A stretch of 64,000 nt of DNA, taken from NCBI GenBank assembly GCA_008694505.1, contig VZDJ01000090.1, positions 10,737,646 to 10,801,645 of the forward strand. The letters run 5' to 3'. Positions 1 through 12,200 of the stretch are shown in pieces (positions within the stretch are counted from its first letter, which is position 1; each line of letters starts with the position of its first letter). The notes beneath the pieces were generated by a model. That model was not told the DNA's origin. It saw only the letters and a program-made list of their open reading frames with translations, and made no database searches. The translations under genes were made by a program, and so were the position numbers. This stretch comes from Cyanoderma ruficeps. Taxonomy: Eukaryota; Chordata; Aves; Passeriformes; Timaliidae.

Positions 1-841
1 CAGTAAAAGTGCATTCCTAGTTTGTTATGACATTAAAACTCTATTAAGGTTTGATGCTCTCTGCAACAGAACTTTGATCTGTAGTTAGTCCAATACATTT
101 AGGGAGAAGCATTGAGTCATGTATATTTGTAAGAAGCTGCAACATACCTTTTGGATGAAAGCAGCTAATGAAGAGCATAATGTCATTTCATCAGAGCAAG
201 TTGAAAATTATGAAGATAATTTTAAAGAAAGAATTACGCTTCTTTGGTTTTATGGGTTCGATGTGGACTCATTTTCTGCAAAATTTTGGAAGTGTTTTTA
301 TCCAAATATCACTGCGTGATTTATTAGTAAAATTATGTTTCCATGATTTAGTTTTAAAACAGGGGTAAATGGCATTTGTAGTAACCAAATCTGAGAGCCT
401 TTCAAAAAAATCAAAATATTGAATAATTTGATGATATCTGTATTTTTCTTGCTGCAAGATCAGTTTGAGAAGCCAGCTTTCCACAATAGACTGGCACATA
501 TACTTGTAAGGATCTGTTTTATCCATTATGCTGCTACCGTTCTACCCTGCCTTATAGTATAGTTTATCACAGTAATGTCTCTACTGTTTCTACAGTAGTT
601 CACTTTCAGTGAAGTATTTTATCTGTAGAACTATGGTTTAAAGTAAAATACTACTTAGATGTGTTCAATAAGGAAGAAAGTAATGTCAGGAGTGTCACTA
701 CTAGCCACTGTTAATATTGGCTTTACAACCATAAAACATTAGATAAAGTACTGACAGTTCATTTACAGCACATGATGAACCACTGTTTCAGGGGCAATGC
801 ACTATATCAAATGCTCTTGCTGTTGGTTGTAACTTGCTTAC
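1..841. other. Start of GCAP intron 2, no further exon seen
   Basis: This stretch lies downstream of exon 2 on the minus strand. I looked for the short GCAP exon 3 (EF4 entry, EEF...IDxNxDG) in the minus-strand frames and did not find it. The sequence is AT-rich without recognisable repeats. Confidence 0.6.
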
Positions 842-991
842 CCTGAATATGCTTAATAGTTCTTTCTTGTCAATGCATCCGTTTCCATCAGCATCGTATA
901 GCTTGAAATACCATTTCAATTTTTGGTCAATTTTCCCTCGTATAACCAAATTTATTGCAGCTATGAACTCCAAGAAGTCTATAAATCCGTC
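842..991 (-). CDS. GUCA1C: GCAP (GUCA1C-like) coding exon 2, EF-hands 2 and 3
   Basis: This 150-bp exon encodes 50 residues and is open throughout. It starts with DGFIDFLEF, the last eight positions of an EF-hand 2 calcium loop plus the following helix. It continues through [15 protein letters not shown] and holds a complete EF-hand 3 loop, [12 protein letters not shown]. The acceptor is a long pyrimidine tract ending in TTAG on the minus strand (plus 992-1020), and the donor is AGG|GTAAGC at 842/841. Both junctions are phase 0, as expected for vertebrate GCAP genes. GCAPs bind membrane guanylate cyclases of photoreceptors and activate them when calcium is low. The phrases FLEFIAA and LYDADGNG fit GUCA1C better than GUCA1A (usually YVAA, LYDVDGNG) or GUCA1B. 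Exons 3 and 4 are not in 1-841 and should lie off the left edge. Family membership is near certain; the C paralogue is likely. Confidence 0.93.
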
Positions 992-2112
992 CTAAGATAG
1001 AGAGAGAGGGAGAGAAAAAAGCACACCTATTTAATAACATTGGTTTTCCGTTCTTTCTGGCACTTGCACAGGAACAGGTCATCAAATTCTCTAAAGTACA
1101 CACTGATTTATGAAGCACCTTAACATAGAAATCTTCTGTGGTATTAAAAAAGGATAGGAGGGTGTGCTCAACTGGAAGAGCTATAGGAAGAGGTGTTAGG
1201 AAGGATTGTTTTTTCTCCCCTGAAATCTGGGGGTTTTGGAGGTGAGGGGGAAATCTGTTTTAAACAATTGTTATTGGCAGTTTTTAAGAAGAAAAGAAAC
1301 ACTTTTGTGGCAGACTGCCATGTGAAAAAGAGGAGTTTGGGATATCTGGTTCAATACTAATGAGATAGCTACAGTGGAGTTGTTTACATCTATACTGCAG
1401 AACTATGTATGATTTCCAGTGCCACAGAGCTGTTCCAGGTGTTACTCATCTGAGAGATCATGTAGTGATCATAAGTGCTTTAAAATTGTAACCAATACTC
1501 TGGCACACACTCTAAGTACTGTGGTTTATCCAAATAAAAATCAAGTCTCTCTGATGGACATTTTTCATGGGGTATAAAGCCTCCAAGGCATAAACTAGTC
1601 TCTAAATATTGAGGATTGGGGATATTCATAGGAAGAGAATTTCAGATTGATTTCATTCATTATTTTCTTACTGCTTTGCCCCAGCTACTGATAGAAGCCT
1701 GTCAAGGACAGGCCTCCATAGTCATGTTTTTCTGTTTCTGTGAAAATGTGGTTAGGATGGAAGAAACAGTTGCTGAATTTGGAGCATACTTGCTCCAACT
1801 GTTTCTCATGTGCATACAAAAAGAATTAACAGCTGGTAAATTTAGTCTTGTGATCAGAATCCAATTGGTCAGAATCCAATTGCTCAGAAAATCTTGAAAA
1901 GACTTGTTAATTTCAGATGGCCTTTGACTGAAAAGAGAAGGTTGGATGAGATTCAAGTAGGTTTAGCATGTTACTTGGTTTTATTGTCATATATCAACAG
2001 GCATCTTGCCAGTTGAGGTTTACATTCAGCAGGCATTAATCAGTCCTCAATATTGTACTACAGGAAAAGAAGACCTGTAAGGATGTGGTGCAACTCATTG
2101 CCAAAATCAGAA
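992..2112. other. Intron sequence with a short tandem duplication
   Basis: Apart from the exon 2 pyrimidine tract at 992-1020, the only structure noticed is a 15-bp direct duplication, TCAGAATCCAATTGG, at 1854-1868 and 1869-1883. Nothing coding is recognised. Confidence 0.6.
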
Positions 2113-2245
2113 TCTAAAATCATTTAGGTTGGAAAAGACCCTTAAGATCATCAGGTCCAACAGTTAATCCAGAACTGCCAAGTCCATCTCTAAACTGTGT
2201 CCCTAAGTGCCACACCTTACATGTCTTTTGAAGACGTCCAGGCAC
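2113..2245 (-). mobile_element. CR1 LINE 3' fragment
   Basis: The plus strand reads ATCATTTAGGTTGGAAAAGA and then a run typical of the reverse complement of a bird CR1 3' end (GATCATCAGGTCCAACAG, CACTAAGT-like, GTCTTTT). The element is therefore on the minus strand. It is a short 5'-truncated copy, diverged by substitutions, with no coding capacity. Its inner boundary is approximate. Confidence 0.8.
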
Positions 2246-5200
2246 TATCAGTGTATTTTTGTGACAAGGAACCAAACATGTGAGCATGCAAAGAACAATG
2301 ACAAACAGGAATTTATAAGGGCTAGAATATACTGAAATTGAGAGCTCTGCTGACAAACCTTCCATTGAAAACAAACCAAAACTCCTAAAACCATCCCCAC
2401 ACATCTACCTGCCTAGACTCCATCAGAAAAGATTGTGGAAGCGAATGTGGGTTCTCAAAGACTGGATATATATTTTTAAATAGGAGTCTATCCTCTCCTT
2501 TTTTTCCTTTTCTTCATTCTCCTTTTAGATTCCTCACAATTGTGCCCTCATGATGCTGATTTGGGTGAGAGCTCCTGGGAGCCCCTTGTAGTGCTTGTTA
2601 TGATTTCTGTGCAAGGCTGATCAACAGAGTGGCACATAAGAGATAAATCCAATGTATTCAAACACTGGATTCAGCCTTCATGCAGAAATGGTGTATGTAT
2701 AAGTCGTGCAAATTGAACATTGCTTCACGGACCCTCTGCAGGTTTTCTGGTGGTTGCCTGTTTTGCTCTTAATTGTAATCACAAGCAAATGCAGCGAAGA
2801 CGCCATTCAACCACTGTTTAAGGTTAAATGAAATTTGACAGTAACTACATATAATTTTCAAACAAAATTAGGTCCAGTATTAAAAGCAGATGCTTAACCA
2901 AAAATGACATGCACTACAAACTTAATCTTCTTTTTGGCACACTGACTTAATTTTCCATTTTGCAAGTATTATTTCAAGAAGGATCTCATAAAGCATATTA
3001 CTGGAGGTCAAAATTTATTTTGCTGATTGCATTTCCATCATCTGATTTGATATATCTATTAAGAATGTGGTTAAATGCATTTCACATTGCTGCATTTTTA
3101 CTGCATTTCATACTGCTTATTGCAACTGCAGATTAATTTTAGGTTTGCTGGATGTCCATGACCAGATTAATTTTCTTCTTTCTCCCTTACGTTTCACTTG
3201 GGATTTTGGAAAATATTATTTTGTTTGCTTTCTTTCTGCATCTTGGGGTCGCTGTTGTTGCTCTGACAAAACATCAGAAGTTTGGACACCAGCCTAATGT
3301 GTTTGGGTATGTAATTCTGATCTGGTGGATGATATGGCCTGTCCCAAACAGCAAGGGACTGAAGGCCAGGGTCAAAAAATTCCCACTTCTGAAAAACACC
3401 TAGAGAAATTGTAGTTGTCAGGAAAGCCCTTGCCACTTTCTGCAGTTGTACAAAAACTATTGGTAGCCAGCAGCCGGTTTCTATTTCTCAGGCATTGAAA
3501 TACTGAGAAGGTGAACATGTTTGTCTACTTGATGTGGAACCAGCAGCATTTCATAAAAGCATTGATTGGAAATGTAATGTTTGCTTTCTACACCAAAAAA
3601 CATACATTGTAAGTAAAAAAGAAAACACTTATGGGTTGTAGAAGCGATCTTGTTGCACACATCCGTAACTTTCTGAGATAAAGAGAAATACTGCACTTTT
3701 TACAGTTGCATCTCAAAACGCTACATTAAACAGTGAAAAACATAACAGTAACCTATGAAGATCATCCTGTGGTTCTGTGAGTACAACAAATAGTGCAATA
3801 AATGTGTTATGATGTTATTAAAAGAATACTGCTGTGCTGATTTACCCATCTGCTTCTTTCCAATCATTCTCAATACAAATACCTACGTATGTCCTTATGT
3901 GTCTCTGGGCTCTGTAAAACACCTTGCTGCAGCACGCACAGCAATGTATCTGTTGCCTGTTAGGAAACCATTAATTCACAAGCAAAGGGCTACTGTAAGA
4001 ATAATAAAATAAATTTTTAAATAATGCTCAACAACATAATAAGCAGAGCTGATTACCAGTGGTGGAAGATATAAATTATTTAGTTTTGGTATCTAACTCT
4101 GTGATTGTCAAATATTTGTAATATTTTTATTAAATTGAATTAATGCTAGTGAAACCTGCTTATTCATCAGCTTAGGCCACAAGACAAATTTGGGCGTGTG
4201 AAGGTTTCTTTTCCATGTCTGTATGGTGCTGCCTCTGCCTTCCTTGTTTGCAGCATGTTGCCATGGGCACCTGTAGGGATGGTGAAGTCCTGCACCCTCT
4301 CCTGCCCAGATGAACAGAGGCACATGGAGTCATTTTACAGGGTACCCTTCTGGGTGTGGTGTAAAACAGAGGGATAGAAATCTCCTAATGTGGTTCTGAG
4401 GAGTGGGCTGGAGACATGCCAAAAAATGGGTTCAGATCTTCTTTTATATGCCCCAATGTCTTCAGTACTTCTAGACATAGTAGGCTTAATAAAAACGTAG
4501 ATGTATTTTTATTCTTTTAACAGCTTGACTGGATGAACTAGAAGTTTAACGATGCTTATGGTCATGCATGTGTTTGTGTCCTTTGATACTGTGCTTTTGT
4601 AACTTGTTTTGCTTTCCCTTTTTTAAGTCACTTGCAACACATTGATTAACACAACAGAGACAAAAGGAGGCTCCAAAAATGGAAGGAGAGCTTGCTGATG
4701 GTATGAAATTGATCCTCAGGGCACTATCATCCATGACTGCCTAGGGCCTGGAACCCATTTCAGTTTTTCATTAGCTGCTGGATCTCCTGAGGAAAAAGGA
4801 ATTTAATTTTGTCCCTTCATGAGAGGTTTCGCTTCAGGCTGTCAGGTCTATGTACCTTTACTGGAGGCTGCTCACCATTATTGGTGAAGACAGAGATGTG
4901 TGTCCCCTGGGGCAAAGCTGGGCAGCGAGGGACTGCCACATTATACAACGGCCATTAACACCCCAGCCCTGGAGCTGTAGGAGGGCATTACCCTTTGGCT
5001 CCCAGAACAGCACTGCTAATCTTCACAGATCCTTAAAAAAACTCTTAGGACTTCAAACTATAGAGATTAAAAATAATTGACTTGTCATCTATAAATACAC
5101 AGCTGATCTGAAACAGCATGGTTATCTGAGGTTGTGCCAGAGTGATCTGAACTTGGTGTTTTGGCTGCCTAGCTCTTCCCTGAGAGTGATTTCCTGGCGG

Positions 5201-5731
5201 TGACAGGGATCCCCTTACAGGGGTAGTCAGCCATCTCACACCACATGCTGTGGCCATGCATGTGAGAAAGGACAATTTCTGTCCCTGAAAACCCTATGGT
5301 GAGTGAACTCATCATCTTATTTCGACCACTGTGGGCCCTACCAAGAGTCTATACAATCAGCAGTGCTTTGTTTCCAAAATTTGCTCCTGAAAAATTTCTA
5401 AACTCAATCTGACAAGCAGGAGAATAGCTCAAATTGTTTATCAGGATTAATACATGTGCAAACATAGATGGTCCAGGTATTTCAAACCTAGGGCTTAGGT
5501 CATTAAGCCACCTTCTTTGCCAATCGCCTGTCTTTCGGAATAGTCCTTAAACCTCTTAAGGCAGAGGGAGGAGGTGTGGGTCAAACAGCTCAGAATAACT
5601 GTGAAATTTATAGCTAATCTTATGTGCTTCTTTCTTTCTCACTGGGTCCAATTTCAAATATAGCACTGCTTTCTCTGCCCTCAGAAACCTAAAGGAGGAT
5701 TCATTTCACTCTATTTCTTCTTCCCCCATTT
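2246..5731. other. Intron sequence, nothing recognised
   Basis: The open frames here are short and unlike known proteins. No RNA gene, repeat family or exon was recognised. Confidence 0.5.
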
Positions 5732-5800
5732 CATGGAATCAGAGAATGATAGAATCATGTAGGTTGGAAAAGGCCTCAAAGATCATTGAGTCCACCCACC
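5732..5800 (-). mobile_element. CR1 LINE 3' terminal fragment
   Basis: The plus strand shows GAATCAGAGAATGATAGAAT followed by CATGTAGGTTGGAAAAGGCC. Read on the minus strand this ends in repeats close to ATTCTATG, the terminal 8-bp repeat of CR1. The copy is only about 70 bp long. Confidence 0.8.
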
Positions 5801-6866
5801 CTTGGTTTGTTTTTGCTTCTGAGTACTTTCATCTGGTCCTCAAAGGTTGCATGTGCAATTGTTGAAGAAATAAAGAGCTACTTGTAACTCTGTTACTTTG
5901 ATACTTGCCCAGGATTTTATACTGGAGTTTGGGCTTGGTCAGACTCACAGGTTTCATAAGTAAACAGAGCTGGCATTTGTCATGGGGCAGGGGAGACCTC
6001 AGCAAGCAAAGATTATTAAATAAGGATGAAGAACAAAGCAGGGAATTAGGAGCTGCAGGTTGTTAAGTGGTTTTGTAATCGTTCCATTCTCACTGTTATG
6101 TAAAGGGATGAGGATGTATTGACCAGACTGTTACACAAGGTTCTGCTTTGCCCAGGTGAAGAGGACCTGCGAGGTTTGGGGACTTAGAAATTACCAGGAC
6201 ATTTGTGTTGGAGGACTTGGAAATGAAGAGCCAGCTACGTGACCTGGCTCTCAGACTTGTAGGCTACCCTGGTAAAACCTGGTGAAATCCAAAATGTTAA
6301 GGTGGCAATTTTATTACTTTAAAATTAAGAACTACCCCATAACTCCCTGCCATCATTGACAGTTTTCTTTCAAGATTACTGGAGAAGAGAGGGAGGTCAC
6401 CAGGCTGGGGCCTTTGCCCAGGAAAGCTGTACTGAAAAGAGCTAGCCTTCTGCCCTCGGCCATCCTCTGGATGCTGAAGTTTACCTTTCTGCACTCCTAA
6501 TTTTGAGCCTTTGCATGTGCTTTTAGGAACATCTTTCCCAACTTAAAAAGTAGGCAAGAGAGGAAAAACACTAAAAAATGCAGCCATGACAACACATTTT
6601 CCAGCAAATTCCTTGCTAGAAATCCTAGCAGATTTTTCTTGTTTGACAAATTCAAAAGCATAGCAGGACAAACCTCCAGGAAAAGTGGCCTTGTTTTGAA
6701 ACAAAGATGTCTGCCAAGGAAGGCGGGAAAAAATATTACCCCCTTCTCTCTGAATTATTATAACTTGGAAATTAAGGGGCTTTTGGGCAAAGGTATGGGA
6801 AAAGGAATAACAGTTCTTTACTAATATGTATAACAAGGGAAATGAACAAACAACAACCACAGCCTT
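5801..6866. other. Intron sequence, nothing recognised
   Basis: No exon or repeat family was recognised. The stretch runs into the minisatellite that starts at 6867. Confidence 0.5.
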
Positions 6867-6976
6867 AACAACAAACAAACCCAGAATCCCAACCACAGCC
6901 TTAACAACAAACAAAACCCAGAATCCCGACCACAGCCTTAACAACAAACAAAACCCAGAATCCCGACCACAGCCTT
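6867..6976 (+). repeat. 37-bp minisatellite, three copies
   Basis: Three head-to-tail copies lie at 6867-6902 (36 bp), 6903-6939 and 6940-6976. The unit begins AACAACAAACAAAACCCAGA and ends GACCACAGCCTT. A partial diverged copy precedes the array (6845-6866). The last two copies are identical, which suggests recent expansion or homogenisation. The open frames that cross it are by-products of the repeat. Confidence 0.92.
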
Positions 6977-7023
6977 CTCTCCGCCCTGCAGCACTTTCCC
7001 CTTGGTGCAGTTACGTTCACAGC

Positions 7024-7037
7024 CGGCAGGGGCGCTG
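7024..7037 (+). promoter_or_regulatory. CTCF-like motif
   Basis: CGGCAGGGGCGCTG resembles the CTCF core (CCASNAGRKGGCGC) but is one G shorter in the run. It sits in a GC-rich island (about 6980-7100) unusual for this AT-rich window, between the minisatellite and the ERV fragment. Confidence 0.35.
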
Positions 7038-7083
7038 TTGGACCCCAGGCAGGCTGTGCGAGTGCAATGATTCCCCCGTGGTT

Positions 7084-7096
7084 GCAGGGGGCGCTG
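7084..7096 (+). promoter_or_regulatory. CTCF-like motif
   Basis: GCAGGGGGCGCTG matches the strong core of the CTCF consensus (AGGGGGCGC) and has the same orientation as the weaker motif 60 bp to the left. Binding has not been shown. Confidence 0.45.
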
Positions 7097-7279
7097 TGGT
7101 GTGAGTTCAGTCTCATCTTCCTCACGTGGTGTAAAACTTTCAGATAATAACTCAAAACCCATAATGTTAAATCCTACAGTCAAGAATTCAACTGTGCTTG
7201 CTTTTAAGCAGGTAATGATTTTAATAATGTGGTCGTTTAGTTGGTAGTAACAAATTATTACAGCATAAGTTTGTACTAT

Positions 7280-7578
7280 CACAGCAGTATTTGCTTCGGA
7301 GGCTCTGTAACTTTAGCTCTAGAATTCCAGTGATCCCGGGTCTCACCAGGCACCTTCTGCCAAAGGCTCCAGGGCAGGCCATTGTTCCCAGCTGCAGAGT
7401 AGAGCACATTCTTCTCTTCTGGTCCTGTCCTGACTGGGCCAAGGGCTACTGCATGAGCGATCTCCTGCTTGATCTGGGCAAAGCCTTGTTGCTGTTCAGG
7501 GCTCCAGTGAAAATAATTCTTCTTGCAGGTAACCAGGTAGAGAGGGTTCACAATCTGGCTGTACTCAGGAATCTGCAT
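7280..7578 (-). pseudogene. ERV-L connection and RNase H start, truncated
   Basis: A third reading frame contains IPEYSQIVNPLY and NYFHWSPEQQQGF, typical of the connection domain that follows reverse transcriptase in ERV-L. Similarity fades near 7285, so RNase H and integrase are missing. Confidence 0.8.
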
Positions 7579-7598
7579 TCTCCAAAAACCTGTGGTGC

Positions 7599-8252
7599 CT
7601 AGGAAAGCTTGTGTTTCCTTCCTGTGGTTGGTGGAGACATTGCTGTGATCTTATTTATGACCCCGGTGGGAGTCTGATGCCATCCATCTTGCCACTTTAT
7701 TCCCAGGAACTGGATCTCTCGGGCAGGTCCTTTAACTTTGCTTTTCTTGATAATGAAACTGTCTTCCAGGAGAATCTGGATGATCTTCTCTCCTTTCTCA
7801 AACACTTCCATTACTGTGTTCCCTCACACAATGATGTCATTGATGTACTGTATATGTTCCGGAGCCTCACCCTTCTCCGGTGCAGCCTGGATCAGTCCAT
7901 GGCAGATGGTGGGGCTGTGCTTCCATCCCTGGGGCAGTCGGTTCCAGGTGTACTGCACGCCCCTCCAGGTGAAAGCAAACTGAGGCCTGCATTCTGCTGC
8001 CAGAGGAATGGAGAAAAATGCATTGACAATGTCAATAGTGGCATACCACTTTGTTGCCTTGGACTCCAGCTTGTACTGGAATTCCAGCATGTCCAGCACA
8101 GCAGCACTCAGCAGTGGAGGCACTTCATTCAAGCCATGATAGTTCACAGTCAATCTCCATTCTCTGTCAGACTTGTGCACAGGCCAGATCGGGGTGTTGA
8201 AGGGTGAGTGGGTTTTGCTGATCACCCCATGGTTCTCCAGCTCATGGATCAT
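7599..8252 (-). pseudogene. ERV-L reverse transcriptase remnant (fingers, palm, thumb)
   Basis: Recognisable landmarks are FNTPIWPVHKSDREWR, the DIVNAFF region, LPQGWKHSP and FLGIKW. The polymerase box reads YINDI where the family has YxDD, so one catalytic aspartate is replaced. A TGA stop follows three codons later (at 7824), after which the same frame resumes through the thumb until a frameshift near 7600. The protein could not be made or be active. Confidence 0.9.
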
Positions 8253-8339
8253 CGTGTGGATGGGGATTGTAACATCTCAGTTCATTCCATACTGCCAGCA
8301 CTGTAAAGGTGGCAATTGGCACTTGTTTTTCCTCCACCT

Positions 8340-8721
8340 TCAGAAGTCCATCTGCAGATGGGTTCTCTGATAGTCCAGGCAAGGTGTTCAATTGCTTAAT
8401 GCTCTCTGCCTCCACAGCAGCCATCCCAAAAGCCCACCTGAGTCCCTTAGGGTCTTTGTAATAGCCATTCCTGAGGAAGTCTATGCCCAAAATACACAGG
8501 GCCTCTGGGCCAGTCACAATCGGATGTTTCTGACGCTCATTCCTGGTCAGGCTCACCTCAGCTTCCAACAGAGTCAACTGCTGTGATCTCTCTGTCACCC
8601 TGGCAATGGAAATCGGTTCTGCCCCCACATGTCCCAATGGCATTAGGGTACACTGAGCACCAGTATTGACCAAAGCATCACATTTCTGTGGTTCTGATGT
8701 GCCAGGCCATAGAATCCACAC
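8340..8721 (-). pseudogene. ERV-L aspartic protease remnant
   Basis: The flap and core of a retroviral protease are recognisable as ALVNTGAQCTLMP and, further on, ILGIDFL. The active-site triplet reads NTG where the family has DTG, so the catalytic aspartate is absent. The open stretch continues toward reverse transcriptase but in a different frame from it, with a frameshift near 8250-8340. Confidence 0.8.
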
Positions 8722-8775
8722 AGTCCAAAAGACCTGTTTTTCCTGCGCCTCTTCCTGGCTAGAGGCAGGCCCCCT

Positions 8776-9215
8776 CTAGCACGGGTTATTATTCCCTTCT
8801 TGGACATACCTACTAGAGGTTCCTTCAAGGGGATCTGGTAGATCGTCCTCACTTCTGTGATACCTGGCAGCTTGGTCATGGGAGGCTGAAGCTACCTTCA
8901 CTTTAGTGGAATTCCCTTGGTTAGGGTTTCCCTCCTTGAGTTGATGTATCCATGCTGCCAGGACAGAAGTGGTTTTCCCATCCCACCTTCTCATGCCTTC
9001 CCCGTGGTCACACAAGAAAATCCACAGCTCAGCTCATGGGTGTACCCTCTCTCCCAAGCTGGGGCCATCAGGCTCTTGTATTGGGATCTGCGACTCACAC
9101 TTGTGCCATACTGTTCTTCCTTACGTGCACCCTCACCTCCCTGATCTCCTCTTTAAACTTATCTTTGAGGTCCTTAACCACAGCAGAGATTTTAGGGCAC
9201 TGCACCTTTCAAAGA
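8776..9215 (-). pseudogene. ERV-L gag C-terminal remnant
   Basis: A charged segment (KDLKDKFKEEIREV, about 9200-9130) ends at a stop and is followed in another frame by SLMAPAWERGYTHEL. A longer open piece (9015-8776) then contains WIHQLKEG. The pieces are in different frames, so at least one frameshift and one stop separate them. The assignment to gag rests on position before the protease and on general resemblance to avian ERV-L gag. Confidence 0.6.
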
Positions 9216-12200
9216 CACTTAATTGTACTGAGAAAAGTTAGATAACTAGTGCCTTGAACACAGCAAAGCATAATTTAACCTCCTCATTTACAGTAATCAG
9301 GCTAGTTACTTTACATTTGAGATAATTTTGTGCAACATTACTCCAAATTAAGGAGAAGCAAATAATTTGGCTTTGTTGTTTTTGTTGCTTTTGTTGGATT
9401 GTGTCTGAAACTACCAGGAAATCCTGGGAACAGGATTTTTACATGTCACCTTCAAAAAGTCTAAATATATCAGGAAGCTGTAAATTTTTATTACTTCCAA
9501 CAGAAGAATACTTTCTGTCTAAGATGTATCTAGAGCCTTATTTTCTTCCAGCCCTTGGTTTAGAAGCCGATTAATTTTTTCACATACAGGTTTTTATTGC
9601 TGACTACAACTTGATAGCAATGACTGTCATAAAACAAAAACAAGTTTTCTAGACTTTTCTTGTTGTGGGGACATTTATAAGAGTGAAAAAGCCTTCAAAA
9701 TCAGAAAAAGCAAGAGTTAGACTTATCTGGGCAAAGTGGAAGTACTGGGTGAATACAAGAACCATGGAAAAAGAATAATGTAAAACATCCTGCCTTGATG
9801 CAAAATCAGTTTATATGGTTCTTGGCCCCATAGTGTAATGCAGATGTTGCTGCATTGTTGCCGTGGCTAAGCTGGTTGGTTAGAGTAGACTAAGAAAAGT
9901 GTCCAAGGAGTCATTTCAGGCTGAAGACATCCCTAAAGTTATGTGTGTTGCTGAACTTATGTTTGCTCAATTATTCAGACTTACGACATGAAAGAGGAAA
10001 GTAGATCAGGAAAGTTTGGGAAAATACTTCTCTGATTAGCATCCTTGCTTTCTGTTAGCTATTGCACCCAATTTTATTGTGTCCACTTTGGTAATGCCTG
10101 TAAACATGTAAGGATGTAGCAAAGGGGCTAAGTGGCTCCTTAGGCAGCCTGACAATTCATATCACAGCTGCTGTTCCCAGTTCTGAGGACACAGCAGAGC
10201 AAGACAGTCTGCGAAAAGAAGCCTAACTGAAAATGGTATTTTCCAGGAAAGGACAGTTAGCAAAGTTATCCTGAGCCATTATAGTTAATCCCACAAGAAG
10301 TGGAAATGCTTAAGATTTAGGTTCCAGGTAGTTTTCAAAGGATTGGTCTCTAGCACCCATTTTTTTTCATCCTTTAAGGGCTCTTAATACCTTCTGTGAT
10401 CATGTGAAAGGCAGCTAATACATCGTGCTAGATAACAATTGCTCAGTTGGGCCCTGCAGTCTTTAACAAAATAATATCTTCACTAGAATCTCTAGACGAG
10501 ATGCTTCATAGAGGTGAACATAATGTTCCTCTCTCTCACAGTTCTTTAGGTGGAAAAAGTGGAAGAAAAAAAAAACAAATGAAGGTCAAATGCAGAATAA
10601 ATTACAATAAGCAGCAAAAGACCTCTGAAAAATATGACATCCTTCTGTGGACCTTTGTCTACTTTTCATGGAATATGAAGTGCAAACACTGCTTTAATAG
10701 AGAACTTCATGGCCAAATTACTCTCATTTCCTTCTACTACAATACCAAAGATGTTGTACTTGGCTAACCACATTCATGTCCCTATTACCAAAAGAAGATA
10801 ACATCTATAACATCCAGAACACAAAATCAGATGCTGAAAAGTCTACATGAAAATTTGAATTATAAAGACACCTCAGGACAGTGGGGAAAAAGCTAGAATG
10901 AGAAAAAAAAGGAAAGGTGGTCTGCCTCCCAACACTTCTTGGCTTTGTTCAAAGTACTAGGAATGAAGGGAAACAGTTATTCTTCAGGAAAAACAAAGGA
11001 AAAAAGGGAAAAAAAAGGAAAAAAAGAAAAAAAAATTAACTTGAGATTTAGTTTACATTGCTATGTAGTCATCTCTACACACAACAAAGTTCCATTGAAG
11101 TACGATATTTTTGCATTTCTTATTATCTGTTCTACATCAAACATCCTTTTAAAACTTTCTTCTTAATATTTTAAATGGATTCATTTAAAAATCTTTTTTT
11201 ATCATTCTAATCTGCATAATGATGTCAGATGAACTCTATCAGAGAACTACTTTACATTTTAAATGAAAAACACAAAGTAGAAAAATGATTAAAGATTGAC
11301 ATCAGCTGGTGGCTCCTTATCTAAAGATTTCTAAAACTGCTCTGGAGTGTCCATTTTTGTGCATCTACCAACTTTATCTCTGCATAAGATGTAGCAGAAA
11401 ATAGTGTTCTCTGATGTGGTCTGTCCAATGCTTTACAAATTTTAACAGAAAATCCTCAAACTTGAGTAATTTTCCTTCAGCGCCACACACCTATTAATCT
11501 TCTTTACTCTTCACAAAAAACCTACATCTTAAAATCGGATTTTCCTACAAAGCAATGGACACTTATTCCTGTAGCTGGTTTCAGTTAATGCCAAAAGAAG
11601 CAGTAAGAGAACTACAACAGCAGCATCCCATTTTCAGTCCATTGCTTCACGTGTTAAATGGCTGTACAAATTTTGTCCTTCAGAGGTCATAAGAACGCAG
11701 TCAATCAATCAATCAATTAGCAGTGTTCAATTTTTATTTTTAGTGGTGGCAAAACCTATCTGCAAGCTAACAGGAAATGGATGACAGTGATCTGGGTTTC
11801 TGATTTAAAGGAAGAAGTTATTTCAGAATAAGTGTTAAATAGCAGTGCTGACTGTAGAATTTTTCCTTATTTCTGTGTAGGAGCAAATAACACATCCTAT
11901 GCATTATGGATACACCAGACATTTTTTTTCCTAGATATGTTTTCTCCTTTAACATCGGTGAAAACTCATTTTGACAGATATAATGGCACTGAAATATGAT
12001 ACATATTCTCATTGAAAACCAAATATACATCAGTATACTTGGCAACTACTGAGATATAGGTGAACATAACTGTTTCCTCTCTAAAATTCATCATTAGGAT
12101 GCATGAACTAGGACTGCCAATTATGTGTGGACTGAGACGCAGGGGAAGGAAAAAAAGTAGGAAGAATTAAATATGTTTGTATGTGCTTGCAGATTTATCC

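Larger units (their letters stand above)
7280..9215 (-). mobile_element. Decayed ERV-L type endogenous retrovirus fragment (gag-pol)
   Basis: Read on the minus strand this stretch carries, in order, the end of gag, protease, reverse transcriptase and the start of RNase H. These are recognisable by motif and by similarity to the class III (ERV-L) elements common in bird genomes. No LTR adjoins either end, and envelope, integrase and most of gag are missing. It is broken by several frameshifts and stops, so it is a fossil. It lies in the same orientation as the host gene, within the intron between exon 1a and exon 2. Ends are approximate to tens of bases. Confidence 0.9.

Noticed and set aside
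6543..6947. 134-codon minus-strand frame with repeated LWSGFWVLFVVKAVV
   Set aside because: The repeated part is the 37-bp minisatellite read in antisense, and the rest has no recognisable similarity.
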